A DNA stretch of 64,000 bases, from positions 1-64,000 of the forward strand of contig NZ_LSZH01000016.1 of the NCBI RefSeq assembly GCF_001647545.1, in the 5' to 3' direction. This stretch comes from Acinetobacter sp. SFB. Lineage in GTDB: Bacteria; Pseudomonadota; Gammaproteobacteria; Pseudomonadales; Moraxellaceae. A program made the position numbers and the translations under genes. Of this stretch, positions 55,781 through 64,000 are shown one piece after another (within the stretch, counting starts at the first letter, position 1; the number at the start of each line of letters is the position of its first letter). The notes under the pieces are model-generated. The model was not told where the DNA came from. It made no database searches and worked only from the letters and a program-made list of their open reading frames with translations.

Positions 55781-56854
55781 TTATTTCACCTGCACTTTCT
55801 GCTGTTTTGACTCTATTTGTAAATCTTGCCACTGGGGCAAATATTCAATTTCAATTCCATGTGCATCCGCAACTTGCAGAACCACCCGACGGCTTTTGGC
55901 TTCCGCTATTTTCATCTCTGTATCGGTTTGAAAATCAACTGCACCCTTGGCTTCAGTCACAATATGGGTAATGTCCATTCCTTGTAACACCAGATAATCT
56001 TGCACCGCCTGAACACGGCGCTGCGCAAGCTGAATATTATAGGCCGGACTTGCATGAATATCGGTATAACCCTTTAAAATAACAGACAATTGTGGATATT
56101 GATTCCCCAGAATTCCCCATTGTTGCAGCACCATTTGACTGGCTGGGCTTAAATCTGCACTGTCCTGGGCAAAATGTACAATATTATCGATCTTTAAACT
56201 ATTAGACTGTTGATTTAATTGTACTTTGGCTAGAGGCCAAAATTCAGGCTTGATGCCATGACAGCCCTCTCCATTGAGCTGCTGCAATGAAGGCAACTGT
56301 TCTGGCTGCCAGCTGATATCGGTATACTGCAATCCTGTAGATTCAACCACCTGATATAAAGCCTGTTGTGCAGCATTAAAAGGTTCTTGGGAATGCCTCC
56401 AGCCTAACTCGCAATATTCTGCTGCCGCCCAAACCAGCATCACTTCTGCATGTGCCAAACTTTCTGGTGCTTTATCAATGGCCCCATGCTGTTTTAAGTA
56501 CTCTACTTGCCACCATAAATCACGGCGCATCACTTGTGACACACCTAACACTGGAGTGGTTAAACTCAAATTTTTCCTGGACTGCAATCCATCGACAATG
56601 ATTTGGGCTTGTTGCAAGGCTTCCTGCCCGGCAACAGTTAAACTTTGTTCTGATTGTTGATTGACCGCATAACTTAACCACATTTTTGCTTTGTAAGCAT
56701 GATATCGAGTTAGTGCATCAGTATTTGAATATTGTTGCAAAGTATGGGATAAGGTATTCATTTGACGCTGAGCATCAACAGCTGAGAAGGGTTCAGCATA
56801 AACCCAGCTATTCGCTAAAAATAAAGCTGCAAGTAGTCCAGTAAGTTGTTTCAT
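55781..56854 (-). CDS. OmpA-family peptidoglycan-binding protein
   Basis: This 357-residue periplasmic or outer-membrane-associated protein has a signal peptide (MKQLTGLLAALFLANSWVYA). Residues 20-220 are a helical region of unknown kind rich in glutamine. The C-terminal OmpA domain reads NIVHFAQDSADLSPASQMVL, ILKGYTDIHASPAYNIQLAQ and RRVQAVQDYLV, with the Asp and Arg that bind diaminopimelate. It lies three bases after the giant barrel gene and four before the DUF11 gene, so all are co-translated. Its likely role is to anchor the barrel complex to the cell wall. Confidence 0.9.
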   Translation of the reverse strand: MKQLTGLLAALFLANSWVYAEPFSAVDAQRQMNTLSHTLQQYSNTDALTRYHAYKAKMWLSYAVNQQSEQSLTVAGQEALQQAQIIVDGLQSRKNLSLTTPVLGVSQVMRRDLWWQVEYLKQHGAIDKAPESLAHAEVMLVWAAAEYCELGWRHSQEPFNAAQQALYQVVESTGLQYTDISWQPEQLPSLQQLNGEGCHGIKPEFWPLAKVQLNQQSNSLKIDNIVHFAQDSADLSPASQMVLQQWGILGNQYPQLSVILKGYTDIHASPAYNIQLAQRRVQAVQDYLVLQGMDITHIVTEAKGAVDFQTDTEMKIAEAKSRRVVLQVADAHGIEIEYLPQWQDLQIESKQQKVQVK

Positions 56855-56857
56855 GTT

Positions 56858-59800
56858 CTATCGTCCCTGTTCTGGCTCTAAAGCAAAGTTTGTATTTGCC
56901 GAACGGCGACCAAACAGATCTTCATCAAACTTGAATCTGAATCTTAAATAAGCCCCTTCACCGGTTGAGCTGGTATTTGCCAGTTCATCATCTTGATAAC
57001 CCATGAAGTTATAACCTGCTGAAACCCACAGATTGGTTGCAACTAAATACCCCAATTCTGCCCCGACCAAATAACGCGTTCCTGCACCGCGGTTGGCCCA
57101 TAAAGTGCCTGTCTGTACACTCATATCCCAACGTTCATTGATGTCATAAATTACACGACCACTGAACAGTTGCGTTAAAGCATTGCTAGAAATATGATCT
57201 TCATCCAGTTCAGACCACTTTGCCGCATATTGACCCGATACAGTCAGACGGCGCTGTGGATGATAGTTAGTATGAATAGACGTTACATAGGCTTCACGTT
57301 TAAATTCCGCTTCTAAATCAGTGGCATTATTTTCATAGTAATATTCAATTTTCGACAAGATATCGAGTTTATTTTGATCATAATCGCGCCATGCATAACC
57401 GAGCTGGAAACGGTTGCGTAAATGATCACCCTGATCGGCCTGTTTATTATCGACAAAGTTCAGCGTGTTTTTAGTCAGCACGGTTGCATCATCAGATAGC
57501 TTATAAGCATAGCCAATGGTATTGATAAGAGTATCTGAAGTATCCGAACGGCGACCTTCCAAACGGGTGGTCGCTTTCCAGTTCTCATGAACTAAATATT
57601 CAAGCCCCAGGCTTAATGCAGTAGCATCATTCTTGGTATTGTCTTCATTTTTAGATAAAGACTGAATACGTTCAAAACTGCTGCTGACATATACACGCGG
57701 TTTTAATTGCCAGCGGTTACGTAAACCCAATGCTGCCTCAGCCTCACGGTTGCTGATGCCATCTGCAACACGGTATTCACTAAATGCTGAACCATCTTTC
57801 ATATAGTTACTGGAAACACCAAACACCGTACTGTTGGTTTCTTCCGTGCTATTCAGGGAATACAAACCGTCAATAGCAGAAATCACTTGATGACGGGCAT
57901 AGACTTCTGTATTTGGCAGGACTTTAGCCGTTCCCCCTACAGACAAGACTTTTTTATCTGAGTTCGATAAATCCTGTTCATATTCAATAAAGGTTGATGC
58001 ACCTTTCCAAGGCAGATTACCGGTAAATTTGATACGCCCAGTTGTGCCATTATATGGACCCAGATTTTCTGTGGCTAAAGTTGCCGCAGCACGGGTTTCA
58101 TCATAATGACGTAAGCCTAATTCAACCGCGAGAATTTTAAAGAAATTACGTTCCAGACTGGCAGATAATCCGGTACGAACACCATTATTGTCTTGGTCTT
58201 CGGTACGAATGGCTTCAATACGTGCCAAACCCAGTTTTGCAACCGGTGCTGAAGCTTTCACACCACTTTCCTTACGCCCTGCACTAATGGTGGCTGCATC
58301 ATTCTGGAAACCTTGTTCGGCTTGCTGGTGATAGGCACGAACATGGGCAAAGCTCGGTGCATATTCAAATTCGACCCGAGCAGCGGTACCTTGGTTTTTG
58401 TCGCGGGTTGAATCACTATTGATCTGAGTAATCTGATCTGCCGTAGAGTCGGTATTTTTAGACTGTGCCACTTCGGCAATTAATTTACCGTATTGCCCCA
58501 CTTTCACCACGGTATTTAAACTGGCAATCTGTTCCTGATTTAATGGATCGTTACTTTGTACAAATGAACCGCCAATTTTTAGATGGCTCTTCATGGCATA
58601 ACTAAGGCTGAGACCACCAACTTGATACTCTTCACCAATTTCATCCGCTTCCACCGTAATACGAATAAAGTTTGGATTCAGGTCTTGATCCACGCTAGCG
58701 ACAGCCTGTTTTAAGTAAATGCTGTTGCTATAGGTATCGACTTCATAATCGGTAAAACGGGTGAGGCTCTGTTTGGCAATAATCAAACCTGGGTTATTGC
58801 GATCACGGGTCAAAACTTCAACTTTTTCACTATTGTCTAAAATCAGATCATTTGAAATTGCACCCAGACTGTAGGGACCAGAAATACCCAGAGCACGATT
58901 TTCTGTGACCACTTGACGAGATTTGGTTTCAGCCATAAATGCTGATGCTTGGAATTTATCACCTTCATGCCCAACTTTAAGTCCGGTCAGTGAACGGTTG
59001 TATTGACCTAAAGCAAGACCTTCATCTTTCTCCGTACGGGTCACATAGTCGCCATACATTGCATATGAACGCCCTTTGTCTAAGCGTACGTACAATTTTC
59101 CAGTCGATTGGGCTTCAAAGCCTTTTGCCGCTGCATCACCATAAACTGGATAATATTCATCGGGTTGAATATCTCGGAACAGGCGTTGCTTGGAACTTTT
59201 ATTAGAATCATACGCCAGGGTTAACAGATAATCGCCTCTGACTTTTCCTTTCAGGAACATTGCAGTACGTCCAGTCAATGAGGTGGCATTACCCCACTGC
59301 GCAATTTCATTCAGTTCATCTTCAAAACCGTCATTGCCATTTACACTGTGCAGCTGTGTGTTATCAAAATTATTAAAGTTAATTGAACCTTCAATTAAAC
59401 CCACGGCAATCAGCGGACGTAAATCTGCCTGAAACTGAATATCGATTTCTTCTTTGAGTAATCCACTGCTGACGCGCAGTTTTCCACGTGCCGGTGCATT
59501 CGGTGCAAGAATCGGAATAATCATCTCCCCCCCCTCAATGAAGGTTTGAATGCCCGGTTCATTGGGATTTAAATCTTGAAGATCAATAATCCCGATATCA
59601 CTTTCCAAGGTCAGTGATGTGCGTGTGGCAACCCTGATCCCTTGCTTGTCTTGCAACTGAACTCGCAACTGCATCACATCACGGCCATTGGCCATGACCG
59701 GGATTGGCGCATGCTGTAATTTCAGCTGATGAATTTCATCTGGAACAATGACCTGAATGTGTTGGCTTTCTCGGACGTTACCCGCAAAATCCAATTGTTC

Positions 59801-62800
59801 AGCACGAATGCTATTTTTACCGGTTTTTAAGGCCACTCCAACATATTCAACAGCTTGTTTACGCTGCTCATCCAGAATGGCTAATTTACCCCGTTGTTTA
59901 TCTGTCACCACCACGTCATTGACTAAAATACGCTGTGTCGCGCCCGCTGCACCTTGAACTTGAATCGTCGTTTGTGCGTAAGGCAGAACCTGTCCTTCTG
60001 TTAAGTTTAAAATTTCTAAAGCATTGCTGTCGCTACGCTTTAAATATTCTTCCAGACTCACTAAAACAGGCGGTTTTACCGGATCAATCAATAATTGCGG
60101 TTGTTTTTGTGCAGCAAAACCACCCCGATTCAATAAGCAATTCTGATCATTCTCATTTGCCAAACAGCCTTGGGTATTTTCTGAACGGGTACTGCGTTCT
60201 AGATAGCTCGGTGCATCAATAGCAAGTTGCTTGTTAATCGCTTTTTCAAGATTTAAATTGCTGCTGTTAATTTTTTCCTGACGCTGTTTTATTGCATCCG
60301 TTAAGGGTGCAGAACATGTATCTGCTTGATCTGCCATGGCGAAATCGGCACGATGCAATTCACCCCGTTTGACATCGACAAAACGGCTGGATGGATCGCC
60401 TGCATTGCGGTTGGACTGAGTCAGTAACTCTACTCCGGCAGGTAAAGTGGTGCGGTCAATTTTAAGCACATGGGTTTTTGCCGACACGCCGTAAAAGTCA
60501 TATTTACCTTCACGGTCAGTGATGACATAGCTGCCATCTTCCATGTAGATACGGACACCCGGCACACCCAACTCGCCTTTATCCTGTATGCCATTACGGT
60601 TACAGTCGCTATAAACTTTACCCACTACAAATGCATCGGCACTAAACACACCCGGACGGACTTTAACTTTGGCCTGTGCTTCATTTGAACTGAGACCAAA
60701 ACCATCCACTGCACGAGCCCGATTAATCCCATCCCCATTTAAAGCATTGGGTCCAACTAAAACACGATATTCAATTTTAGCGCTGGCATTGACTGCAAGA
60801 TCACCCAAACCCAGCGTTAAATAAGGACCTTTGCCACCTTCCGGGTCTGCCACTGGCTTGCCATCAATACGCATGGTATTCGGTACATAGCTAAAACCAC
60901 GCGGCAAACTGTCTTGCAATTTGACCTCACGTGCAAGTACATCCCCTTGATTACTCACGGTAATGCTGTAGTTGGTAAAATCACCCAATTCGATACTGCT
61001 ATCACGTGCAGTTTTTTGTACCATCAAACCTGATTGGCTTAATAGCGGATCAATCGGAATATCGATATTCAATGCCGGACTGCTGGACGCCAGGGTAAAT
61101 ACGCCACCATAAGAATATTGCGAATCTACCGCCATGCCGTTAAATGAATTTATCGGATAAAGCACCTGATCACTGACAAAACTATATTGATGAGTCGAAA
61201 TTGTTGAGGTATCGACCAATAATTTATAGTTACCAGGAATCACCTGCGGATAAACAAACTCGCCTGTCGCAGATGTGACCTGTTTTGCAGGAATTGAGCG
61301 TAAAGCCCCTGTGCTACGGTCAACTTCAAAAGCAACATTATTACCTACAGGTTGATCATTTTCATCAACCAATATTACTGTTGCCCCCGCAACAGGCTTT
61401 TTAGTTTTTGCATCAAAAATAATGCCGTATGGATCAATCAATATCTGCGTTGAAATATCATTAATCGGTGCAGTGGCCTGACCTTGCTCGTCTACACATT
61501 CAACCAGACTCGCTGTGACTTCATCACGTTTAAGCGTTTGTAAGACAGCATCATTCAGATTTTTTTCTGCATTTTCTTTAGTCTCTAAACTAAATTGGAA
61601 CAGTCCGGTATTTTCAGCACTTTCCAGGGCAGAAACAATAACCATATCCCCCGTCAATTTAGACTGAATACGAATGCGTATCTGCTCTTTGCTAAAACGG
61701 TTGGCATTACAAAGCGCAGCATTGGTTTTTAAATAGATCGGTTCATTGACCTTGCCGCTATACAAGCTGATTTTAAAATCATTTGTGGTGCTATCTAAAG
61801 TTGACTGACCCACCACCTTGGTTTCAACTTTATTGGACAAGGTTTTTTGTTCCATTTGCCCTTTCTGATGTAGAACATACGCCCCATTCACCAATGTGGT
61901 ATAGCTAATGCTCGGTTGAGTTTTAAGCTTTAACTTAATCTCGCTTTTTTGACCGGCTGCAAACGGCTGCTTATAGGCCACCACGGCATAGCCAATCTGG
62001 TTTTTATCCTGAGGCAAATGGCTTGAATATTGTCCTTGTGCCAATTTATGCAAAACTAGCGTAGTAGAAGCCGGATCTGAAACTTGAATATCTTCAAACA
62101 CAGTATTTGCCGGCAAAGGATCTTCAACAATCACCCAGGATTGTTTCTGTCCATCCACCGTGACTGTTGTGGGAGATAAAGCTAATGAGGCCGAGTTGGT
62201 TACAGTCAAAGTATAATTCAGGGTCTGTGCCTGCTGATTCATGGTCAGCAGTTGTTGGTCTACAGCTTTTTCTATTTTTACTTTTGCTTCAAAGACCTGT
62301 ACAGGGTCTTGCACTGTTTTTTGTTGTTGCGGCTCTTCACGAATTTGCGCCGTTAAAGGAAGCTCTAACTTGGACTGATCGGGAGTCTGTAATGAGGTAT
62401 CTGCCACGACCCAAAAATGAACGGTTTGATTAGGTTGTAATTGCAATCCATCTTTAAGCAGTGTATCAGACATATCAAAGACACCATCTTGATTGGCATC
62501 TAAATAGATTTTTAAATTGGATAAATGGTTAGCAGGCGCGGTTTGAAAATCAAACCATGCATGAGTATTACTGGTATTGGTCACCTGATTTAACCAGATG
62601 ACTTTTGAACCTGCTTCTACCTGTTGCAGCTGATCTGGAAATAGTTCCAGACCATAAAACTTTGCAATTTCAACATTGACTGCATTGGATTGCGTTGTTC
62701 GCAGTAATTGCCCACCATTGGAATCACTGACTTCATAACTTGCATAGGCAATGTTCTGAATCATTTGTCCAGCAATCGGCATTGCAGCATGACTTTGCTG

Positions 62801-62872
62801 TGCAAAGAACAAAGCTGAAGCAAGTGCAGAGAAAGATAATGTCTCCACTTTTTTATTCCTTGCTTTTTTCAT
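56858..62872 (-). CDS. Giant multidomain outer-membrane protein with C-terminal beta-barrel
   Basis: This protein of 2004 residues has, in order: a signal peptide (to about residue 28), a module at about 74-160 (GLELFPDQLQQVEAGSKVIW, DANQDGVFDMSD) related to the two DUF11 proteins of the operon, and further beta domains. A carboxypeptidase-regulatory-like domain lies near 485 (KKPVAGATVILVDE), a DUF11 domain near 615 (VQKTARDSSIELGDFTNYSI) and an SdrD-B-like domain near 750 (KVYSDCNRNGIQDKGELGVP). An invasin-like Ig domain lies near 1050. A strand-rich region from about 1155 to the end looks like one very large barrel. The ATG at 62872 is chosen over a TTG at 62908; GGGG precedes it. Export, adhesion or scaffold functions are possible; none is proven. 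Confidence 0.85.
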   Translation of the reverse strand: MKKARNKKVETLSFSALASALFFAQQSHAAMPIAGQMIQNIAYASYEVSDSNGGQLLRTTQSNAVNVEIAKFYGLELFPDQLQQVEAGSKVIWLNQVTNTSNTHAWFDFQTAPANHLSNLKIYLDANQDGVFDMSDTLLKDGLQLQPNQTVHFWVVADTSLQTPDQSKLELPLTAQIREEPQQQKTVQDPVQVFEAKVKIEKAVDQQLLTMNQQAQTLNYTLTVTNSASLALSPTTVTVDGQKQSWVIVEDPLPANTVFEDIQVSDPASTTLVLHKLAQGQYSSHLPQDKNQIGYAVVAYKQPFAAGQKSEIKLKLKTQPSISYTTLVNGAYVLHQKGQMEQKTLSNKVETKVVGQSTLDSTTNDFKISLYSGKVNEPIYLKTNAALCNANRFSKEQIRIRIQSKLTGDMVIVSALESAENTGLFQFSLETKENAEKNLNDAVLQTLKRDEVTASLVECVDEQGQATAPINDISTQILIDPYGIIFDAKTKKPVAGATVILVDENDQPVGNNVAFEVDRSTGALRSIPAKQVTSATGEFVYPQVIPGNYKLLVDTSTISTHQYSFVSDQVLYPINSFNGMAVDSQYSYGGVFTLASSSPALNIDIPIDPLLSQSGLMVQKTARDSSIELGDFTNYSITVSNQGDVLAREVKLQDSLPRGFSYVPNTMRIDGKPVADPEGGKGPYLTLGLGDLAVNASAKIEYRVLVGPNALNGDGINRARAVDGFGLSSNEAQAKVKVRPGVFSADAFVVGKVYSDCNRNGIQDKGELGVPGVRIYMEDGSYVITDREGKYDFYGVSAKTHVLKIDRTTLPAGVELLTQSNRNAGDPSSRFVDVKRGELHRADFAMADQADTCSAPLTDAIKQRQEKINSSNLNLEKAINKQLAIDAPSYLERSTRSENTQGCLANENDQNCLLNRGGFAAQKQPQLLIDPVKPPVLVSLEEYLKRSDSNALEILNLTEGQVLPYAQTTIQVQGAAGATQRILVNDVVVTDKQRGKLAILDEQRKQAVEYVGVALKTGKNSIRAEQLDFAGNVRESQHIQVIVPDEIHQLKLQHAPIPVMANGRDVMQLRVQLQDKQGIRVATRTSLTLESDIGIIDLQDLNPNEPGIQTFIEGGEMIIPILAPNAPARGKLRVSSGLLKEEIDIQFQADLRPLIAVGLIEGSINFNNFDNTQLHSVNGNDGFEDELNEIAQWGNATSLTGRTAMFLKGKVRGDYLLTLAYDSNKSSKQRLFRDIQPDEYYPVYGDAAAKGFEAQSTGKLYVRLDKGRSYAMYGDYVTRTEKDEGLALGQYNRSLTGLKVGHEGDKFQASAFMAETKSRQVVTENRALGISGPYSLGAISNDLILDNSEKVEVLTRDRNNPGLIIAKQSLTRFTDYEVDTYSNSIYLKQAVASVDQDLNPNFIRITVEADEIGEEYQVGGLSLSYAMKSHLKIGGSFVQSNDPLNQEQIASLNTVVKVGQYGKLIAEVAQSKNTDSTADQITQINSDSTRDKNQGTAARVEFEYAPSFAHVRAYHQQAEQGFQNDAATISAGRKESGVKASAPVAKLGLARIEAIRTEDQDNNGVRTGLSASLERNFFKILAVELGLRHYDETRAAATLATENLGPYNGTTGRIKFTGNLPWKGASTFIEYEQDLSNSDKKVLSVGGTAKVLPNTEVYARHQVISAIDGLYSLNSTEETNSTVFGVSSNYMKDGSAFSEYRVADGISNREAEAALGLRNRWQLKPRVYVSSSFERIQSLSKNEDNTKNDATALSLGLEYLVHENWKATTRLEGRRSDTSDTLINTIGYAYKLSDDATVLTKNTLNFVDNKQADQGDHLRNRFQLGYAWRDYDQNKLDILSKIEYYYENNATDLEAEFKREAYVTSIHTNYHPQRRLTVSGQYAAKWSELDEDHISSNALTQLFSGRVIYDINERWDMSVQTGTLWANRGAGTRYLVGAELGYLVATNLWVSAGYNFMGYQDDELANTSSTGEGAYLRFRFKFDEDLFGRRSANTNFALEPEQGR

Positions 62873-62924
62873 TGCAACGCCCCAAAACAAAAAAATATTA
62901 AAATACAAACAATAAAAATGAGTT

Positions 62925-62946
62925 CCTCCCTTTCGAAAAAGGGAGG
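62925..62946 (-). terminator. Hairpin between the upstream DUF11 gene and the giant gene
   Basis: CCTCCCTTT, tetraloop CGAA (plus strand), AAAGGGAGG form a nine-pair stem 18 bases after the stop at 62965. On the minus strand AACTCATTTTTATTG follows. It could be a partial terminator that lowers expression of the giant gene relative to the first gene. Confidence 0.7.
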
Positions 62947-62964
62947 TTACGGATTTAGAAAGAG

Positions 62965-64000
62965 TTATGGAGTGACGCTACCATCAACTTTTACAGCAAA
63001 TTCTAAAGTTGCTGTTTTTGTTGTTGGCAACTTGTTAGCAAGCCTATAGCTGACTTGAGTTTTTTCAGTATTAAGTTTAACTGCATCAGCTGTTGCTGCT
63101 GTGCCATTCTCAATACCTTTTGCAGAACCAGTTAAATATTTGGTATAAGTTGGCACCGCATCATAAATCGTCACATTGTTTGCATCCGATTTACTTTGGT
63201 TGGTTGCTACAATGCGATAGTAAACACACTCACCCGGCTTAGCTTTAGTTTCACTTTCTCCGAATACAGCTGGAATCGTTACACAATCAGAAGATACCGC
63301 CTGTGACTTCACTAGAGTAACCAGACCCTCTTCAATCACAGTGGTCAAGTCAGTGATTGCAAATATGCTATTGGTCTTATCAAACTTCGTTGCATCATTT
63401 GGAACAACAGTTACAGTTGATGTATACGAATCACCAATCGCTGCAGTTTTTGGTGCCTCAACTTTTACAAACACAGTCACTGACTCTTTTGGACTTAAAC
63501 CATCTGCTTTGGCAGTGGTGCCTGCACCTTGAGTTGCTTTTAATAAAGCGTCAAGATTTGTACCAGTCCATAGTTCTGTAACAGGATCAATTGCACCATC
63601 ATTGTTTGTATCAACGTAAACGGTAACAATCTCCCCTTTTGCTGATGCTGCGCTAAGATTAAATTCTAGTTTTGTAGTCGCATCTAGACCTTCAGTCACG
63701 TTACCGTAGTTGGTTAAAGTGTGGGTATAAATGATACTGCCACCCACAGCAACCTGACCAGAACGATCTTGAGTCAATTTCAAGGAGCGAACTTGATCAA
63801 CCACTACCGGATATTCAATAGTATCTTTAACACCTGTAGATGGTGAATGAATCACTACTGGAATTTTAATAGGAGCAGTTGGATCTGTTGCTGGTGTACC
63901 TGCTGGTGCAGTCACAGTTAAGCAGAAGCTCGCATCAGTACCTGCTGCAATATTACCAGAGCTAGGTGCTTTCTCAGTTGTACAGGCACCATTCACTTTT
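62965..64000 (-). CDS. DUF11-type secreted surface protein (N-terminus outside the window)
   Basis: The C-terminal 345 residues of a longer protein are visible; the frame is open to the right edge. The visible part has CTTEKAPSSGNIAAGTDASF, then RSLKLTQDRSGQVAVGGSII and YTHTLTNYGNVTEGLDATTK. A calcium-loop-like DTNNDGAIDPVTE follows, then KPGECVYYRIVATNQSKSDANNVTIYD (DUF11). The order and wording follow the C-terminal half of the protein at 52873-55776, so the two are paralogues. It is the first visible gene of the operon and, given the hairpin after it, may be the most abundant product. Start, signal peptide and promoter lie beyond the window. Confidence 0.8.
   Translation of the reverse strand, partial: KVNGACTTEKAPSSGNIAAGTDASFCLTVTAPAGTPATDPTAPIKIPVVIHSPSTGVKDTIEYPVVVDQVRSLKLTQDRSGQVAVGGSIIYTHTLTNYGNVTEGLDATTKLEFNLSAASAKGEIVTVYVDTNNDGAIDPVTELWTGTNLDALLKATQGAGTTAKADGLSPKESVTVFVKVEAPKTAAIGDSYTSTVTVVPNDATKFDKTNSIFAITDLTTVIEEGLVTLVKSQAVSSDCVTIPAVFGESETKAKPGECVYYRIVATNQSKSDANNVTIYDAVPTYTKYLTGSAKGIENGTAATADAVKLNTEKTQVSYRLANKLPTTKTATLEFAVKVDGSVTP

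Overview
The window reads as a gamma-proteobacterial, Acinetobacter-like genome segment. It is AT-rich by eye, with a catBCA operon beside a CatM/BenM-type LysR gene, an indole-3-acetate (iac) cluster in the order iacH-A-I-C-D-E-F-G with a MarR gene, MipA and OprD/OprB porins, and Xer recombination sites of the form used on Acinetobacter replicons. Whether this is chromosome or a large plasmid cannot be decided from the window.

Layout. 1-2.0 kb: the right end of an IS6-family element cuts into a filamentous-phage-like replication gene. Next come two inverted dif-like (XerC/XerD) sites bracketing a DUF2132 gene. 2.3-5.5 kb: a secreted 5-hydroxyisourate hydrolase and a secreted GlcG-like protein, divergent from a CusRS/HprRS-type two-component system across a 9-6-9 palindrome. 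5.5-12.8 kb: IS5-like and ISNCY-like relics, an OprB porin divergent from a membrane PQQ dehydrogenase, a DUF2805 gene, an additional-looking ribA and a MipA protein. 13.1-21.4 kb: a complete-looking valine/isobutyrate catabolic operon with a divergent LysR regulator. 21.6-24.3 kb: a DJ-1/PfpI protein and an OprD porin.

24.5-50 kb is an aromatic-compound catabolic region. catM, catBCA and a wrecked catD are followed by a class II aldolase, a ketopantoate-reductase-like protein, a Liv-type ABC transporter (with a LivM-LivG fusion) and the iac genes. An opine-dehydrogenase/3-hydroxyacyl-CoA-dehydrogenase pair, an AraC regulator, an MFS carrier and a SnoaL-like protein complete it. The logic is uptake, then indole-3-acetate to catechol (Iac), then catechol to 3-oxoadipate enol-lactone (Cat). 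The final enol-lactonase step is broken here and must be supplied elsewhere. A GTAT-N6-ATAC motif recurs upstream of catB, the OprD porin and the MFS gene, and suggests a shared LysR regulon.

50-52.9 kb is a graveyard of IS6 and IS5 relics plus a P4-type integrase with an unusually long perfect palindrome just upstream. 52.9-64 kb holds a four-gene surface operon, all on the minus strand and running off the right edge: two DUF11-type secreted proteins with related C-terminal halves, a roughly 2000-residue multidomain outer-membrane protein ending in a very large predicted beta-barrel, and a small OmpA-like protein. I consider this operon the best candidate for an undescribed system in the window. 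No tRNA, rRNA or CRISPR array was seen.
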